Assembly: GCF_004362145.1 (NCBI RefSeq)
Contig: NZ_SNXC01000001.1
Coordinates: forward strand, 38,903 to 102,902
Length of the DNA stretch: 64,000 nt
Origin: Marinomonas balearica
Lineage (GTDB): Bacteria; Pseudomonadota; Gammaproteobacteria; Pseudomonadales; Marinomonadaceae
Direction: 5' to 3'
A program made the translations under genes and the position numbers. The notes under the pieces are model-generated. The model was not told the DNA's origin and did not search any database. It worked only from the letters and a program-made list of their open reading frames with translations. Every line of letters begins with the position of its first letter. The first letter of the stretch is position 1. Below are positions 26,153 through 34,991 of this stretch, in pieces.

Positions 26153-27781
26153 TTAAACAACAAATCGTTTTACTTGCCCTGCTAGCTCATCTGAATTCGA
26201 CAATGTTTCTTGAACCGATTGGCTCACTTTTGTCGATATGTCGAGTACTTCCTTGGACATAGTGGATAACATGGATAAGTTTTCATTGATTTCATCCGTT
26301 ACTTTACTTTGTTCCTCTGTGGCGCTTGCTGTTTGAGTTGTAATGTCATAAATCTGCTCAGCCGCTTTCTTGACTTCCAGTATAGATTGTTTGGTTTCCT
26401 GCGATAAATCCTGAGTAGAATTCGCCATTTGGACACTTTCATTAATGGCAACGACGGCTCCTCGAACGCCTGATTGCAAATCATCGATCATGGATTGAAT
26501 ATCGCTGGTGGAGTTTTGGGTTTTACTCGCAAGGTTACGTACTTCGTCAGCGACCACGGCGAATCCACGACCTTGCTCTCCTGCTCGTGCGGCTTCAATT
26601 GCGGCATTAAGTGCCAGCAAATTCGTTTGTTCCGCTATTCCCAGAATCACGTCTAATACTGATGCAATGCGTTCAGAATGCTCTGAGAGATTATTAATCA
26701 CGGTGGCGGCATCGGAAACTTGGTGTGATAAGTCTGCAAGTTGTTCTACAGAGCTTTCTAACATCGCAGTGCCTTGATCCGCACAGTGCGTTAAATTGTT
26801 GACCTGATCCACTGTTTCGGACGCGTTTCGGGCGACATCTCTGGTTGCGCCACCCATTTGCTCGACCGCTGTGACCACGAAATCCAAGGCAGTGTTTTGC
26901 CTTTCACTCAATTGAGCGGATTGTGTTGCAGATTTTCCCAACGAATACATTTCTGATTGGATATGGTCACAGCCTTTACGTACCTGACCTATGAGGCTTC
27001 CGAGCTTGGATACTAGTCCATCGAGTTCGCGACTGAGTTCACCTGTTTCATCTGACTTGGTGCTGTTAATTCGTTTTGTTAAATCGCCATCGCCTTTGCT
27101 TATCTCTACCACTCCTGTAGTTACACGTTTAATCGCGTTAGAAATGTTTCTCGGTGCGTACCATGCCAAACTTACGCTAATAAGTAGGACGATTGTCGCA
27201 AGCGCCGCAACCGACGTTTTAAATGCATTTGTGAACGCGTCAATTTCCTGTTTTTCCAAATGAGCGTGTTTGTCTATTAATTCTTCAGAGATGTCATAAA
27301 GGCTTCGTAAGGAAAGAAAGAGTTGTTCGTTACTGTCGATAAATTGAAGGGTTGCGAGGTCTGCTTCCCCCTTTTTCAGGTGATCTAAAATGCTGTTTGA
27401 GTCGCTGTTCCAGCGTTCGTACCGGGTTTCAAAGTCGCGTAGTGTGTTTTGTACCTCGTTGATATCTTTGGTCAGTGCAATAAACGATATCATACGGTCG
27501 TAGGCTTGTTGTGCGTTTGAATACGCTTGCTCTTGCAGCTCTTTCCGGTTTGCATCAGTCAACTTGGCTTCTGCAAATAAAAGCGACGCCATAGCAAGGC
27601 GAGACTGATACAAATCTCGGTCTGCATTTTGAACAAGAGACAGCCCTGAGCTGTATTTACCTACGTTTGTTTGAAGGTGTGTAACCAGTGCATGAGTTGT
27701 GAGTACAACAAGTAAAAAAACCGCACTCAACCCACTAAAAGCGAGAGTATAGCGACTGCGGATACTCGATAATGCCTGCAT
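26153..27781 (-). CDS. Methyl-accepting chemotaxis protein (copy 1 of a tandem pair)
   Basis: The 542-residue protein starts at ATG 27781 with GAGGGA upstream; an in-frame ATG at 27799 is less well placed. It has the same plan as the next gene: membrane segment, helical sensor with the shared [13 protein letters not shown] motif, membrane segment ([24 protein letters not shown]), HAMP, and signalling domain ending KRFVV. The sensor halves have diverged more than the signalling halves, as expected for duplicated receptors with different ligands. Sensors of this helical type detect small molecules directly or through binding proteins. Confidence 0.9.
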   Translation of the reverse strand: MQALSSIRSRYTLAFSGLSAVFLLVVLTTHALVTHLQTNVGKYSSGLSLVQNADRDLYQSRLAMASLLFAEAKLTDANRKELQEQAYSNAQQAYDRMISFIALTKDINEVQNTLRDFETRYERWNSDSNSILDHLKKGEADLATLQFIDSNEQLFLSLRSLYDISEELIDKHAHLEKQEIDAFTNAFKTSVAALATIVLLISVSLAWYAPRNISNAIKRVTTGVVEISKGDGDLTKRINSTKSDETGELSRELDGLVSKLGSLIGQVRKGCDHIQSEMYSLGKSATQSAQLSERQNTALDFVVTAVEQMGGATRDVARNASETVDQVNNLTHCADQGTAMLESSVEQLADLSHQVSDAATVINNLSEHSERIASVLDVILGIAEQTNLLALNAAIEAARAGEQGRGFAVVADEVRNLASKTQNSTSDIQSMIDDLQSGVRGAVVAINESVQMANSTQDLSQETKQSILEVKKAAEQIYDITTQTASATEEQSKVTDEINENLSMLSTMSKEVLDISTKVSQSVQETLSNSDELAGQVKRFVV

Positions 27782-28347
27782 TATAAATCCCTCTTTCATC
27801 CTTTGAATTGCCGTGATAGTTACAACGTGGTCACGAGTTGTTTTTGTAGGTCACTGCATTTGTTCTAAGGGAACGCATTGCTATTGATCAAAGCGTTGAA
27901 GGAACAAGGCCTAACAAGAATATTACAAGTTTAAAGATGGCATGGATTTCAATTCTGACAAGGTGAAATGCAAGCAAATCGTTATATTTGTGTTTCATTA
28001 TGTAATTGGGCTGTTGACACGCTTTGGTATTTGAACTTCTAAAATTAGACTCAAAGATCTCAGTGTTTGCTCAGAATACGTTTACGAATTCACCGCCCAA
28101 TTCGCGGCGTTGGTATACAGCATTATTAGCGAATAACGTACTCGTTGTTGTTTTTAAATAGAGAGGAGATAGGGGGAGTCGATAAGCATGGTTTATAGCA
28201 TGTATGGTGCTTCAAAAAGTTCATTTCTTTTGTACTTGCGTGTAAGTGATGTTGATCGACGAAGCTTTTTTTTGGAGAAGAACAAACTCCGGGGCTGAAT
28301 ATTTTGATGACTATAACGACCCTTCAGGTTCCGGTTATCTCTAATCC
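27782..28347. other. Intergenic region with a possible gene remnant
   Basis: No intact gene is seen in this 566-bp stretch. From 28188 a plus-strand frame of 37 codons starts at ATG after GGGGGAG and stops at 28301. The next frame then stays open to TAA at 28346, encoding a protein-like tail (GAEYFDDYNDPSGSGYL). A one-base shift between the two frames, followed directly by a terminator, suggests the 3' end of a decayed gene. I do not recognise the family. Confidence 0.3.
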
Positions 28348-28379
28348 AAAAAAAGGCCAACATGAGTTGGCCTTTTTTT
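28348..28379. terminator. Bidirectional intrinsic terminator downstream of hpxO
   Basis: AAAAAAAGGCCAAC / GTTGGCCTTTTTTT stem with a 4-nt loop and T-runs on both strands. It serves hpxO (minus) and whatever is transcribed from the left. Confidence 0.9.
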
Positions 28380-28418
28380 GCTTCTATAACTGATTGATGT
28401 TTTGTTGTTTTACGTAGA

Positions 28419-29573
28419 TTAAGCCAATGGCCCACCAAGAATGGTGTTTTTTAGGCCGTTTATGATGCCTTCACCGGATTCTTCTTTCAGCTCATCGTAC
28501 CACGCTTGAGTTTCGGTCATGTTTTTCCCATGCGTGACATCACAGCGTTTTCTGGCTTTTAACACTAGGTCTTTTACTCGGAATCGACGCAATGCTTCGT
28601 ATTCTTTGAGCGCAGTCTCAATGTCTGTGGTTTTCGCGAAGCATTGCCCTAATACAACGGCGTCTTCAAGAGCAGAGCAGCCACCTTGACCAATGTCGGG
28701 TGTCGTGCTGTGAGCAGAATCGCCCAATAGCGCAATCTTTCCATTTACGAGTTGATCGAACGGTTCGATGTCGTGTATTTCAATGCGGTTTGTGGTTTGT
28801 GGATCAATTGCATCAATCAGTTTTTGTACTGGTGCCGTCCATCCGTTGAAATAGCGTTTGAGATCTTGCTTCACAGTGGTTCTGTCTTCAGCTAAACCGA
28901 GTGGCAGCGGAACATCGAAAAAGAAATAGAAGCGTTTATTCGCGATCGGCATGATTGAAACACGTTTACCTTCACCGACAAACATAGTCCACTGATTGTG
29001 AGGGGCGATTTCCTCGTCTACATCGACTAAGCCATTCCAATTTACATAGTCGGCGTAACGTCGTTCTACTTCATAGCCTAATACATGTTTGCGTGCTTTT
29101 GAGTGTGTACCGTCTGCTGCAACGACAAAGTCTCCTTCGGCGCAACTGCCATCCGTAAAGTACGCAATGACGCCGCTCTCAGTTTGCTCTAGGGAGTCCA
29201 AGCGCTTTCCGAAATGAATGTTTTGTCTTCCCCACCAGTCGATCATTTGGCTTTGTAAATCGGTTCTGGATACTGGACAAGGGCGTTCACCAACGGCCTC
29301 TACAAGGGGTGAAAGGCTAAATTGGGTCATAAGGCTGTTACTTAGCCCGTCCTTGTACGCCATGTAATGCATCGGTCCGCCTAGGCGATCCATAATGTCG
29401 CCCATACCTAGGTGGTTCATGCATTTTACGCCATTGGACCAAATTGAAATCGCAGCACCGGCGGGTCTTACTTCCTTTACCGCTTCAAAAATTTCACATT
29501 CAATGCCTTGTTGTTTTAATGCGGCAGCAGCAGCTACTCCACCTATTCCAGCACCAATAATTAACGCTTTCAT
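28419..29573 (-). CDS. hpxO: FAD-dependent urate hydroxylase HpxO
   Basis: A 384-residue flavoprotein monooxygenase with the FAD motif ALIIGAGIGGVAAAAALKQQ at residues 3-22 and the second motif IALLGDSAHSTTPDIGQGG. Sequence and length agree with Klebsiella HpxO, which oxidises urate to 5-hydroxyisourate with NADH and O2. The start at ATG 29573 has AAAGGAG 8 nt upstream; the GTG at 29582 overlaps that site and is rejected. It belongs with hiuH and uraD just upstream. Its ribosome binding site lies in one arm of an inverted repeat disrupted by a miniature element. Confidence 0.85.
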   Translation of the reverse strand: MKALIIGAGIGGVAAAAALKQQGIECEIFEAVKEVRPAGAAISIWSNGVKCMNHLGMGDIMDRLGGPMHYMAYKDGLSNSLMTQFSLSPLVEAVGERPCPVSRTDLQSQMIDWWGRQNIHFGKRLDSLEQTESGVIAYFTDGSCAEGDFVVAADGTHSKARKHVLGYEVERRYADYVNWNGLVDVDEEIAPHNQWTMFVGEGKRVSIMPIANKRFYFFFDVPLPLGLAEDRTTVKQDLKRYFNGWTAPVQKLIDAIDPQTTNRIEIHDIEPFDQLVNGKIALLGDSAHSTTPDIGQGGCSALEDAVVLGQCFAKTTDIETALKEYEALRRFRVKDLVLKARKRCDVTHGKNMTETQAWYDELKEESGEGIINGLKNTILGGPLA

Positions 29574-29583
29574 TATGTGCACT

Positions 29584-29762
29584 CCTTTCGAATTCGTATT
29601 GTTATGAGAGACCTTTGCACGACTACTACGCTCTCCAATACAGTGTTAAAAAGAGACTTAAAATGCTCATTTATAACGTATAAACTCCGCTTTTTCGTCT
29701 ATTTTTGCCTTGTCTTGGCTTTGCTCGTGACTTCGTGCAAAGGTCTCTATGAATTCGAAAGG
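29584..29762. repeat. Outer 12-bp inverted repeat spanning the hpxO ribosome binding site
   Basis: Arms CCTTTCGAATTC (29584-29595) and GAATTCGAAAGG (29751-29762) are perfect. On the hpxO strand the 29584-29595 arm contains most of the AAAGGAG ribosome binding site. Removing the 140-bp element and one TATGA copy between the arms restores a compact hairpin with a 10-nt loop. Confidence 0.6.
29608..29747. mobile_element. IS5-like miniature inverted-repeat element (MITE), 140 bp
   Basis: Perfect 15-bp terminal repeats GAGACCTTTGCACGA / TCGTGCAAAGGTCTC, flanked on both sides by the 5-bp direct repeat TATGA (29603-29607 and 29748-29752). The interior is non-coding and AT-rich, with no transposase. 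The ends resemble those of IS5-group elements. A solitary copy of the end lies at 24424. Confidence 0.7.
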
Positions 29763-29971
29763 GGCAAATTTCATGCCTTATGAGGCTTGCTGGAGTATTT
29801 TTTATTGTGTAACAATGAAATTATTATATTTGACCGATCGTTTAGGAATTTATCTGATTCAATGATTTCATAGTACGTTGGTTTGTTGGTGGTTATTTGC
29901 TCATGGATGGTGCGAATGGCGACGAATTCCGATTGATCAGGGCGATGATGGTGCGCTTCTTCGTTGCAATT
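29763..29971. other. Non-coding stretch between the MITE and hiuH
   Basis: The reverse strand is open for about 66 codons after the hiuH stop in the same frame, but the hiuH product already ends in the family's canonical YRGS, so this is taken as chance. It probably holds the hiuH 3' end and hpxO promoter signals; none could be fixed. Confidence 0.4.
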
Positions 29972-30328
29972 CTAACTGCCTCGGTAGGTGCTGTAGGAGA
30001 ATGGAGAGACGAGCAAGGGAACGTGGTAGTGAGCCTCTAAATCATTAATACCAAATCGAATGACGACAACATCCAAAAAGCGTGGTTCTGGTAGCTCTAC
30101 TCCTTCATTCGCATAGTACTCACCGATATCGAATTCTAGCTCGTATGTTCCGATTTCAAACGTCTGTTCGGTCAAAATTGGGCTGTCGCATCGTCCATCA
30201 TAGTTTGATGTGGTATCTGTTATAAGAATCCGCTCGCTGGCCTCGCCAATGGCGTAGAGGCGAATGTTGACGCTTTCAGCAGGTTTGCCGTTGGCTGTGT
30301 CTAAAATATGTGTAGTAAGATAACCCAT
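29972..30328 (-). CDS. hiuH: 5-hydroxyisourate hydrolase
   Basis: The 118-residue transthyretin-like protein starts at ATG 30328 (MGYLTTHILDTANGKPAESV) and ends in the diagnostic YRGS. The N-terminal histidine in THILD, the arginine in NIRLY and the C-terminal tetrapeptide form the known active site. A longer upstream frame adds hydrophobic residues with no conservation and is rejected. It hydrolyses 5-hydroxyisourate, the product of HpxO, to OHCU. It is divergent from uraD. Confidence 0.93.
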   Translation of the reverse strand: MGYLTTHILDTANGKPAESVNIRLYAIGEASERILITDTTSNYDGRCDSPILTEQTFEIGTYELEFDIGEYYANEGVELPEPRFLDVVVIRFGINDLEAHYHVPLLVSPFSYSTYRGS

Positions 30329-30464
30329 GGAAGATCCTAAATTGTTAAGCAATATTAGCGACGTTTTTATGTGATAAAACATACACCAACAAAATTTGTG
30401 CCACTGACAGCGCCAACACAAGTATATAAGGTAATAATAGCCAATAAATAGGAGGATGACAGTG

Positions 30465-30995
30465 ATGATAGACGACGCAAATGAAAGTAAGTTAGTAGCA
30501 CTCACTAAACTAAAGAAAGCGGAATTTGTTCGTGTATTAGGAAGCATTTATGAGCATTCGCAGTGGGTGGCTGAAACGCTGTTTGACCATGCTCCTTTGT
30601 CTTTCAACTCGACAAAGGAGTTAAAAGATCGAATGAGATTGATTGTTGAAAACAGTACTCAGGAACAAAAATTGGCTCTGCTCAATGCTCATCCAGACTT
30701 GGCAGGCAAAGCCGCTTTGGCCGGCGAATTAACCGACAGCTCTACACAAGAGCAAGCGGGGGCAGGTTTAGATCAATGTACCACAGAAGAATTAGCGCGT
30801 TTTATGGATCTCAATAATGAATACAAACAGAAGTTTGAGTTCCCGTTCATTATGGCGGTAAAAGGGGCAACGAAAGATCAGATTTTAGAAGGATTTGAGA
30901 AAAGAACACCGAACGACTGGCAAACGGAGTTCGATACTGCCATTCAAGAAGTCCACAAAATTGCTGGCTTTAGGCTTGATGCGTTATCGATGTAA
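30465..30995 (+). CDS. uraD: 2-oxo-4-hydroxy-4-carboxy-5-ureidoimidazoline (OHCU) decarboxylase
   Basis: A 176-residue all-helical protein of the OHCU decarboxylase family, with the catalytic motif LNAHPDLAGKAAL (histidine in AHPDL) and FEFPFIMAVKGATKDQILEG. It gives S-allantoin from OHCU. The start at ATG 30465 is nine bases after GGAGG; the ATG at 30456 touches that site. With hpxO and hiuH it completes urate to allantoin. No allantoinase lies in the window. Confidence 0.93.
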   Translation: MIDDANESKLVALTKLKKAEFVRVLGSIYEHSQWVAETLFDHAPLSFNSTKELKDRMRLIVENSTQEQKLALLNAHPDLAGKAALAGELTDSSTQEQAGAGLDQCTTEELARFMDLNNEYKQKFEFPFIMAVKGATKDQILEGFEKRTPNDWQTEFDTAIQEVHKIAGFRLDALSM

Positions 30996-31150
30996 ACTTG
31001 ATAACTCTCACGGTTAGGCTTAGGAGATAAGCAAGTTCAATGTCTCTCGTCTGAATTATAACGCCGAAGTCATGCGCGAAATCAGTGGACTTATTCTCAG
31101 CTTCCTTAATACTTAGCGTAGATGTTTTTTTAAACTGAAAGGGCGACGGT

Positions 31151-31774
31151 ATGGCAACAATATTGTGTTACGGCGATTCTCTCACTTGGGGCGCGGTGCC
31201 GAATGGCGGCCGTTATATGAAACAGCTTCGTTGGACTAGCATCCTTGACGAGTTGCTCGATAAAGAACATCAGGTGATTAATTTCGGTCTTCCTGGGAGA
31301 ACCACTCTTTGGGAAGATCCGTTTCGTGACGGACGTGTTGGCGTAACCTACATTCAAGCTGCATTGGAGACATTTGGTCCCGTCGATGTTTTGATTATTA
31401 TGTTAGGAACAAACGACTTAAAACGACATTTTAATGTGGGGGCTTTTGAGGCTGCGAAAGGCGTCGAAAAAATCATAGAAAAGGCTCGAATGCCCAATAG
31501 CCAAGACTTTCCGGCACCTAACATTATTGTAGTTGCCCCCCCAAATATCATGTCACCAACCGGAGACATGGCGGAAACGTTTTCTGGCGCAGTAGAAAAA
31601 TCCCAATACTTCCACCAGCATTACCAAAACATGGCAATGAACAACGATTGTCTATTCCTTAACGCGGCAGGTGTGCTGCAAGCGAGTCAGGCTGACGGCG
31701 TTCATTTGGATACGAATGGCAACAAGTTATTGGCCGAAGCATTAGAGCCATTCGTTGTGAAGTTATTGAGCTAA
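31151..31774 (+). CDS. SGNH/GDSL hydrolase family protein
   Basis: The product of 207 residues has the SGNH blocks in order: CYGDSLTWG with S10, a glycine in GLPGRTT, GTNDLKRHF with the asparagine, and ADGVHLDTNG with D182 and H185. No signal peptide, so it should be cytoplasmic. Related esterases act on acyl or aryl esters. It sits between uraD and aguA and its role there is not known. The start is supported by a weak GGGCGACGGT upstream sequence. Confidence 0.88.
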   Translation: MATILCYGDSLTWGAVPNGGRYMKQLRWTSILDELLDKEHQVINFGLPGRTTLWEDPFRDGRVGVTYIQAALETFGPVDVLIIMLGTNDLKRHFNVGAFEAAKGVEKIIEKARMPNSQDFPAPNIIVVAPPNIMSPTGDMAETFSGAVEKSQYFHQHYQNMAMNNDCLFLNAAGVLQASQADGVHLDTNGNKLLAEALEPFVVKLLS

Positions 31775-31786
31775 GAGTGGGGCGGT

Positions 31787-32902
31787 CTAGACGAGAGGTA
31801 CTTGCTGCGTAATACAGTGTAGATTGCCTCCACCGAGTACGATTTCACGGGCGGGAATGCCAATCACTTCTCGCTCGGGGAAAATGTTTTGCAGTATTTG
31901 CTTTGCTTCATCGTCGTGTTCTTCATCCAACAACGGAAAGAAAATCGCCTTATTCGTAATCAGAAAGTTGGCGTATGACGCACCTAATCGCTCGCCTTTG
32001 TGACGCTCCATCCGTTCTGTCTGAATGATGCCATTGGCTTCTTCTTCTGTAATGAAGAGCGGTCCAGGCATGGGCAGTTTATGAACAACGATTTGTCTTC
32101 CTTGGGCGTCTTTTTCTAAAGAAAGTACGTCTAATGCAGCTTGGCTAATGTTGTATTGAGGGTCTTCTGGATCATCACAAACCGTGATGATGACTTCACC
32201 AGGACGCACTATGTGCAATATATTATCCACGTGGCCGTTGGTTTCGTCGTCAAACAGCCCTTGATCAAGCCATACGATCTTCTTTGCACCTAGGTAATCA
32301 TAGAGGTTTTGTTCGATCTGCTCTTTTGACAGTGTTGGGTTGCGACTGGGGTGCAAAAGGCATTCGGACGTTGTATAAACAGTGCCTTCACCATCGCAGT
32401 GTATGGAACCACCTTCTAAAATAAATGGGGCTTTATATGCGGCAGTTTGTTCTACATCGGCGACTTGCTTGGCGATTAACTCGTCGTCAGACCAGTTTTC
32501 ATAAAGACCATCTAGCTCGCCGCCCCAAGCGTTAAAGTGCCAATCGACAGCACGCTTCTCTCCTTGATCATTGATAACGAATGTTGGACCGACATCTCGC
32601 ATCCAAGCGTCGTTCGATTTCATGGTATACAGCGTGACAGTCTTTGGAAGTCGTTGCCTCGCTTCGTTTAAACGTTCTGGAGACACGGCAACTTTTACTT
32701 CGACATACTCGGACAGTTTCGTAATAAAACGTGCAAATGTCGCTTGCCCAGGTTTTGCGTTTTCTCGCCAGTTGTCTGGGCGCTCTGGCCATATTAGCCA
32801 AACACTCGAGTGAGGATGATGTTCCCCTGGCATATGAAAGCCGTCTTGTGCTGGTGTCGACGCTAGATATTCTTTTGTTAAATGACTGTTTTCGATGGAC
32901 AT
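31787..32902 (-). CDS. aguA: Agmatine deiminase
   Basis: The 371-residue product matches the AguA/PPAD family: DAWMRDVGPTFVIN, FILEGGSIHCDGEGTVYTT, TNGHVDNILHIVRPGEVIIT and the C-terminal GGGNLHC with the nucleophile C363. It hydrolyses agmatine to N-carbamoylputrescine and ammonia. It lies 17 bp after aguB on the same strand, so aguB-aguA form an operon reading away from the divergent LysR gene at 33961. It belongs to the arginine-decarboxylase route to putrescine. Confidence 0.95.
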   Translation of the reverse strand: MSIENSHLTKEYLASTPAQDGFHMPGEHHPHSSVWLIWPERPDNWRENAKPGQATFARFITKLSEYVEVKVAVSPERLNEARQRLPKTVTLYTMKSNDAWMRDVGPTFVINDQGEKRAVDWHFNAWGGELDGLYENWSDDELIAKQVADVEQTAAYKAPFILEGGSIHCDGEGTVYTTSECLLHPSRNPTLSKEQIEQNLYDYLGAKKIVWLDQGLFDDETNGHVDNILHIVRPGEVIITVCDDPEDPQYNISQAALDVLSLEKDAQGRQIVVHKLPMPGPLFITEEEANGIIQTERMERHKGERLGASYANFLITNKAIFFPLLDEEHDDEAKQILQNIFPEREVIGIPAREIVLGGGNLHCITQQVPLV

Positions 32903-32919
32903 GGTGATACCTGCTTCCC

Positions 32920-33798
32920 TTATTTTACATTGCCGTCTAACGTTTTAATTACATCGTAATGCTCAGGACGGCGGTCGCGGAAAAGACCCCATGCCTGACG
33001 TTGGAAGCGTATTTCGCTCAGATCAAAAGTATGAACTAAAATGCTTTCAGACGTTCGGTCTGCTTGCTTGACGAGGTTTCCTGTTTCATCACATATGAAC
33101 GAAGAACCAAAGAAGGTCATACTTAGATCGCGGTGTTGCGCCTCTTCTTTACCTATGCGGTTGGAGGCAATGACGGGGATCATATTTGCGGCTGCGTGGC
33201 CTCGCATTACGTTGGTCCAGTGCGGCATACTGTCCATATCGGGTTGACTCGGTTCACTGCCAATGGCGGTAGGGAACAGTAAAATATCAGCGCCCATTAA
33301 TGCCATTGAACGTGCAGTTTCAGGGAACCATTGATCCCAACAGATACCAACGCCAATCTTTCCGTATTGTGTGTTCCAAACTTTAAAGCCTGTATCGCCA
33401 GGGCTAAAATAGTATTTCTCTAAGTAGCCATCGCTGTCTGGGATATGAGTTTTACGATATACACCTAACAAACTGCCATCGGCGTCAATCATTGCTACGG
33501 AATTAAAGCGAACTTGCCCCGCTTGCTCATACCAACTAAAAGGTAATACCACGTTCAGTTCTTTGGCCAGCGCTTGCATGCGATGAAACATCTCATTTTC
33601 TTCAAGCGTCGTCGCTAACATCGTATAGGGTTCATGAATTTCAATACAAAAGTAAGGTAGTTCAAACAGCTCTTGTATAAGAATAACTTGAGCACCTTGC
33701 GCCGCGGCTTGTCGAACGAGTGATTCTGCTCGATCCATGTTTTCTGCTTTGTTCCAAGTGCAGTGCATTTGTGTTGCTGCAACCGTCATTTTGCTCAT
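32920..33798 (-). CDS. aguB: N-carbamoylputrescine amidase
   Basis: The 292-residue nitrilase-superfamily enzyme shows the E-K-C triad: E43 in LIQELFELPYFC, K116 in YRKTHIPD and C153 in GVGICWDQWFPE. The last motif with CWDQW is specific to AguB. It converts N-carbamoylputrescine to putrescine. The start at ATG 33798 follows GAGGCG. It is the first gene of the aguBA operon. Confidence 0.95.
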   Translation of the reverse strand: MSKMTVAATQMHCTWNKAENMDRAESLVRQAAAQGAQVILIQELFELPYFCIEIHEPYTMLATTLEENEMFHRMQALAKELNVVLPFSWYEQAGQVRFNSVAMIDADGSLLGVYRKTHIPDSDGYLEKYYFSPGDTGFKVWNTQYGKIGVGICWDQWFPETARSMALMGADILLFPTAIGSEPSQPDMDSMPHWTNVMRGHAAANMIPVIASNRIGKEEAQHRDLSMTFFGSSFICDETGNLVKQADRTSESILVHTFDLSEIRFQRQAWGLFRDRRPEHYDVIKTLDGNVK

Positions 33799-33960
33799 TT
33801 TCGACGCCTCTTTTTCGAGTTATTAATCTAGTGTCTATTCTTTTTAGTGGTATTCGGATTATTCTGGAAGTGCTAATTTTGATTCTCAGTATGAGAAAAA
33901 CTAATAACATTGGGAAAGTGTCAATACGTTCCCCCTAGAATTTGTACACGGGATTAAGCC

Positions 33961-34845
33961 ATGGACATAGACATTCAGCAACTTAGATTACTGACCGTAT
34001 TGGCCGAAGAGGGTAATTTATCTCGTGCTGCGGACAAGCTGTTTATGAGTCAGTCTGCTGCCAGTCACATTCTGGCAAAGTTGCGTCAGCGTTTAGATGA
34101 CCCGTTGTTCGTTAAAACTCGCATGGGAATGGAGCCATCGCCACTTACGTTAAGTTTATTGCCTGATTTGCAAAAAGGGCTTAACAGTATCGAGATGGCG
34201 CTTTCTCGAGCGAAGCCTTTCAACCCAGTATTGGACGCAAAAACCTTTAATGTCGCCGCCGTGGACTACTTTGAGTTTTTTGCATTGCCTCAGCTTGTAC
34301 CTGTGTTGGAAAAAGAAGCGCCTAACGTTCGAATCGCCATTGAAATCTTGCCAGAGAAACGCCAGCGTGAGCGCTTAGAGTCCGGTGATATTGAAATGAT
34401 CATCAGTGTTGATCAACCTTCCACTGTGCCTAAGTATTATCAAAGGTACGATTGGCTGGATGATCCACTTGTCGGAATCGTTGCCGAGGGTTCTCATTTG
34501 CCTGAAGCACTGACGTTAAAACAGTTTCTCGAAACGCCACATATTCATTTGCCTAATGCGTCGACGGACCCTATCGACGACTGGCTCTTACAACAGCATC
34601 AGGCACGGCAGATTGCAATGATTGTCCAAAGTTACGCAATAGGCGGCATGGTCACCGCGAAATCGAGTTATCTAATGTGTGTGCCATCTCGGATTGCGAC
34701 GTCTCTCTTAACTATGTTGCCGTTACGCCAGGTTGCGCTTCCCGACGGTGTTCCTCCATTAAAATTAAGTTTAACGACGCATCACAGGTTTGATAATCAA
34801 GACAGCGTACAATGGTTAATTCGTCAAATACTCACATTAAAATAG
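33961..34845 (+). CDS. LysR family transcriptional regulator
   Basis: The 294-residue regulator has the N-terminal helix-turn-helix NLSRAADKLFMSQSAASHIL (19-38) and an effector domain of the NodD/SyrM-like subgroup (KTFNVAAVDYFEFFALPQLV). It is divergent from aguBA with 162 bp between them and precedes puuC by 146 bp, so control of agmatine and putrescine genes is likely. Its own upstream region probably carries the operator for both directions. Confidence 0.88.
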   Translation: MDIDIQQLRLLTVLAEEGNLSRAADKLFMSQSAASHILAKLRQRLDDPLFVKTRMGMEPSPLTLSLLPDLQKGLNSIEMALSRAKPFNPVLDAKTFNVAAVDYFEFFALPQLVPVLEKEAPNVRIAIEILPEKRQRERLESGDIEMIISVDQPSTVPKYYQRYDWLDDPLVGIVAEGSHLPEALTLKQFLETPHIHLPNASTDPIDDWLLQQHQARQIAMIVQSYAIGGMVTAKSSYLMCVPSRIATSLLTMLPLRQVALPDGVPPLKLSLTTHHRFDNQDSVQWLIRQILTLK

Positions 34846-34991
34846 CGTGATACCTCCTAAGGGATATAGTTTTACTTAAAGCATGTCGGTAGCTTTAGAT
34901 GTATTGAAAAAGTAAATGTGTCCAAAAGGCGGGTATCCATACTTAATTATACCCAATACACCACATTTAGCGCACGATACAGGAAGAAATT

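Noticed and set aside
28193..28438. 81-codon minus-strand frame overlapping the hpxO terminator
   Set aside because: It runs through a strong bidirectional terminator and the end of hpxO, and its sequence is lysine/arginine-rich without domain features.
29771..29971. Open frame continuing after the hiuH stop
   Set aside because: HiuH already ends in the family's fixed YRGS; an open run of 66 codons in AT-rich DNA can arise by chance.
30329..30547. Hydrophobic N-terminal extension of HiuH as a signal peptide
   Set aside because: It is longer than any signal peptide, and the normal start MGYLTTHILD has its own ribosome binding site.
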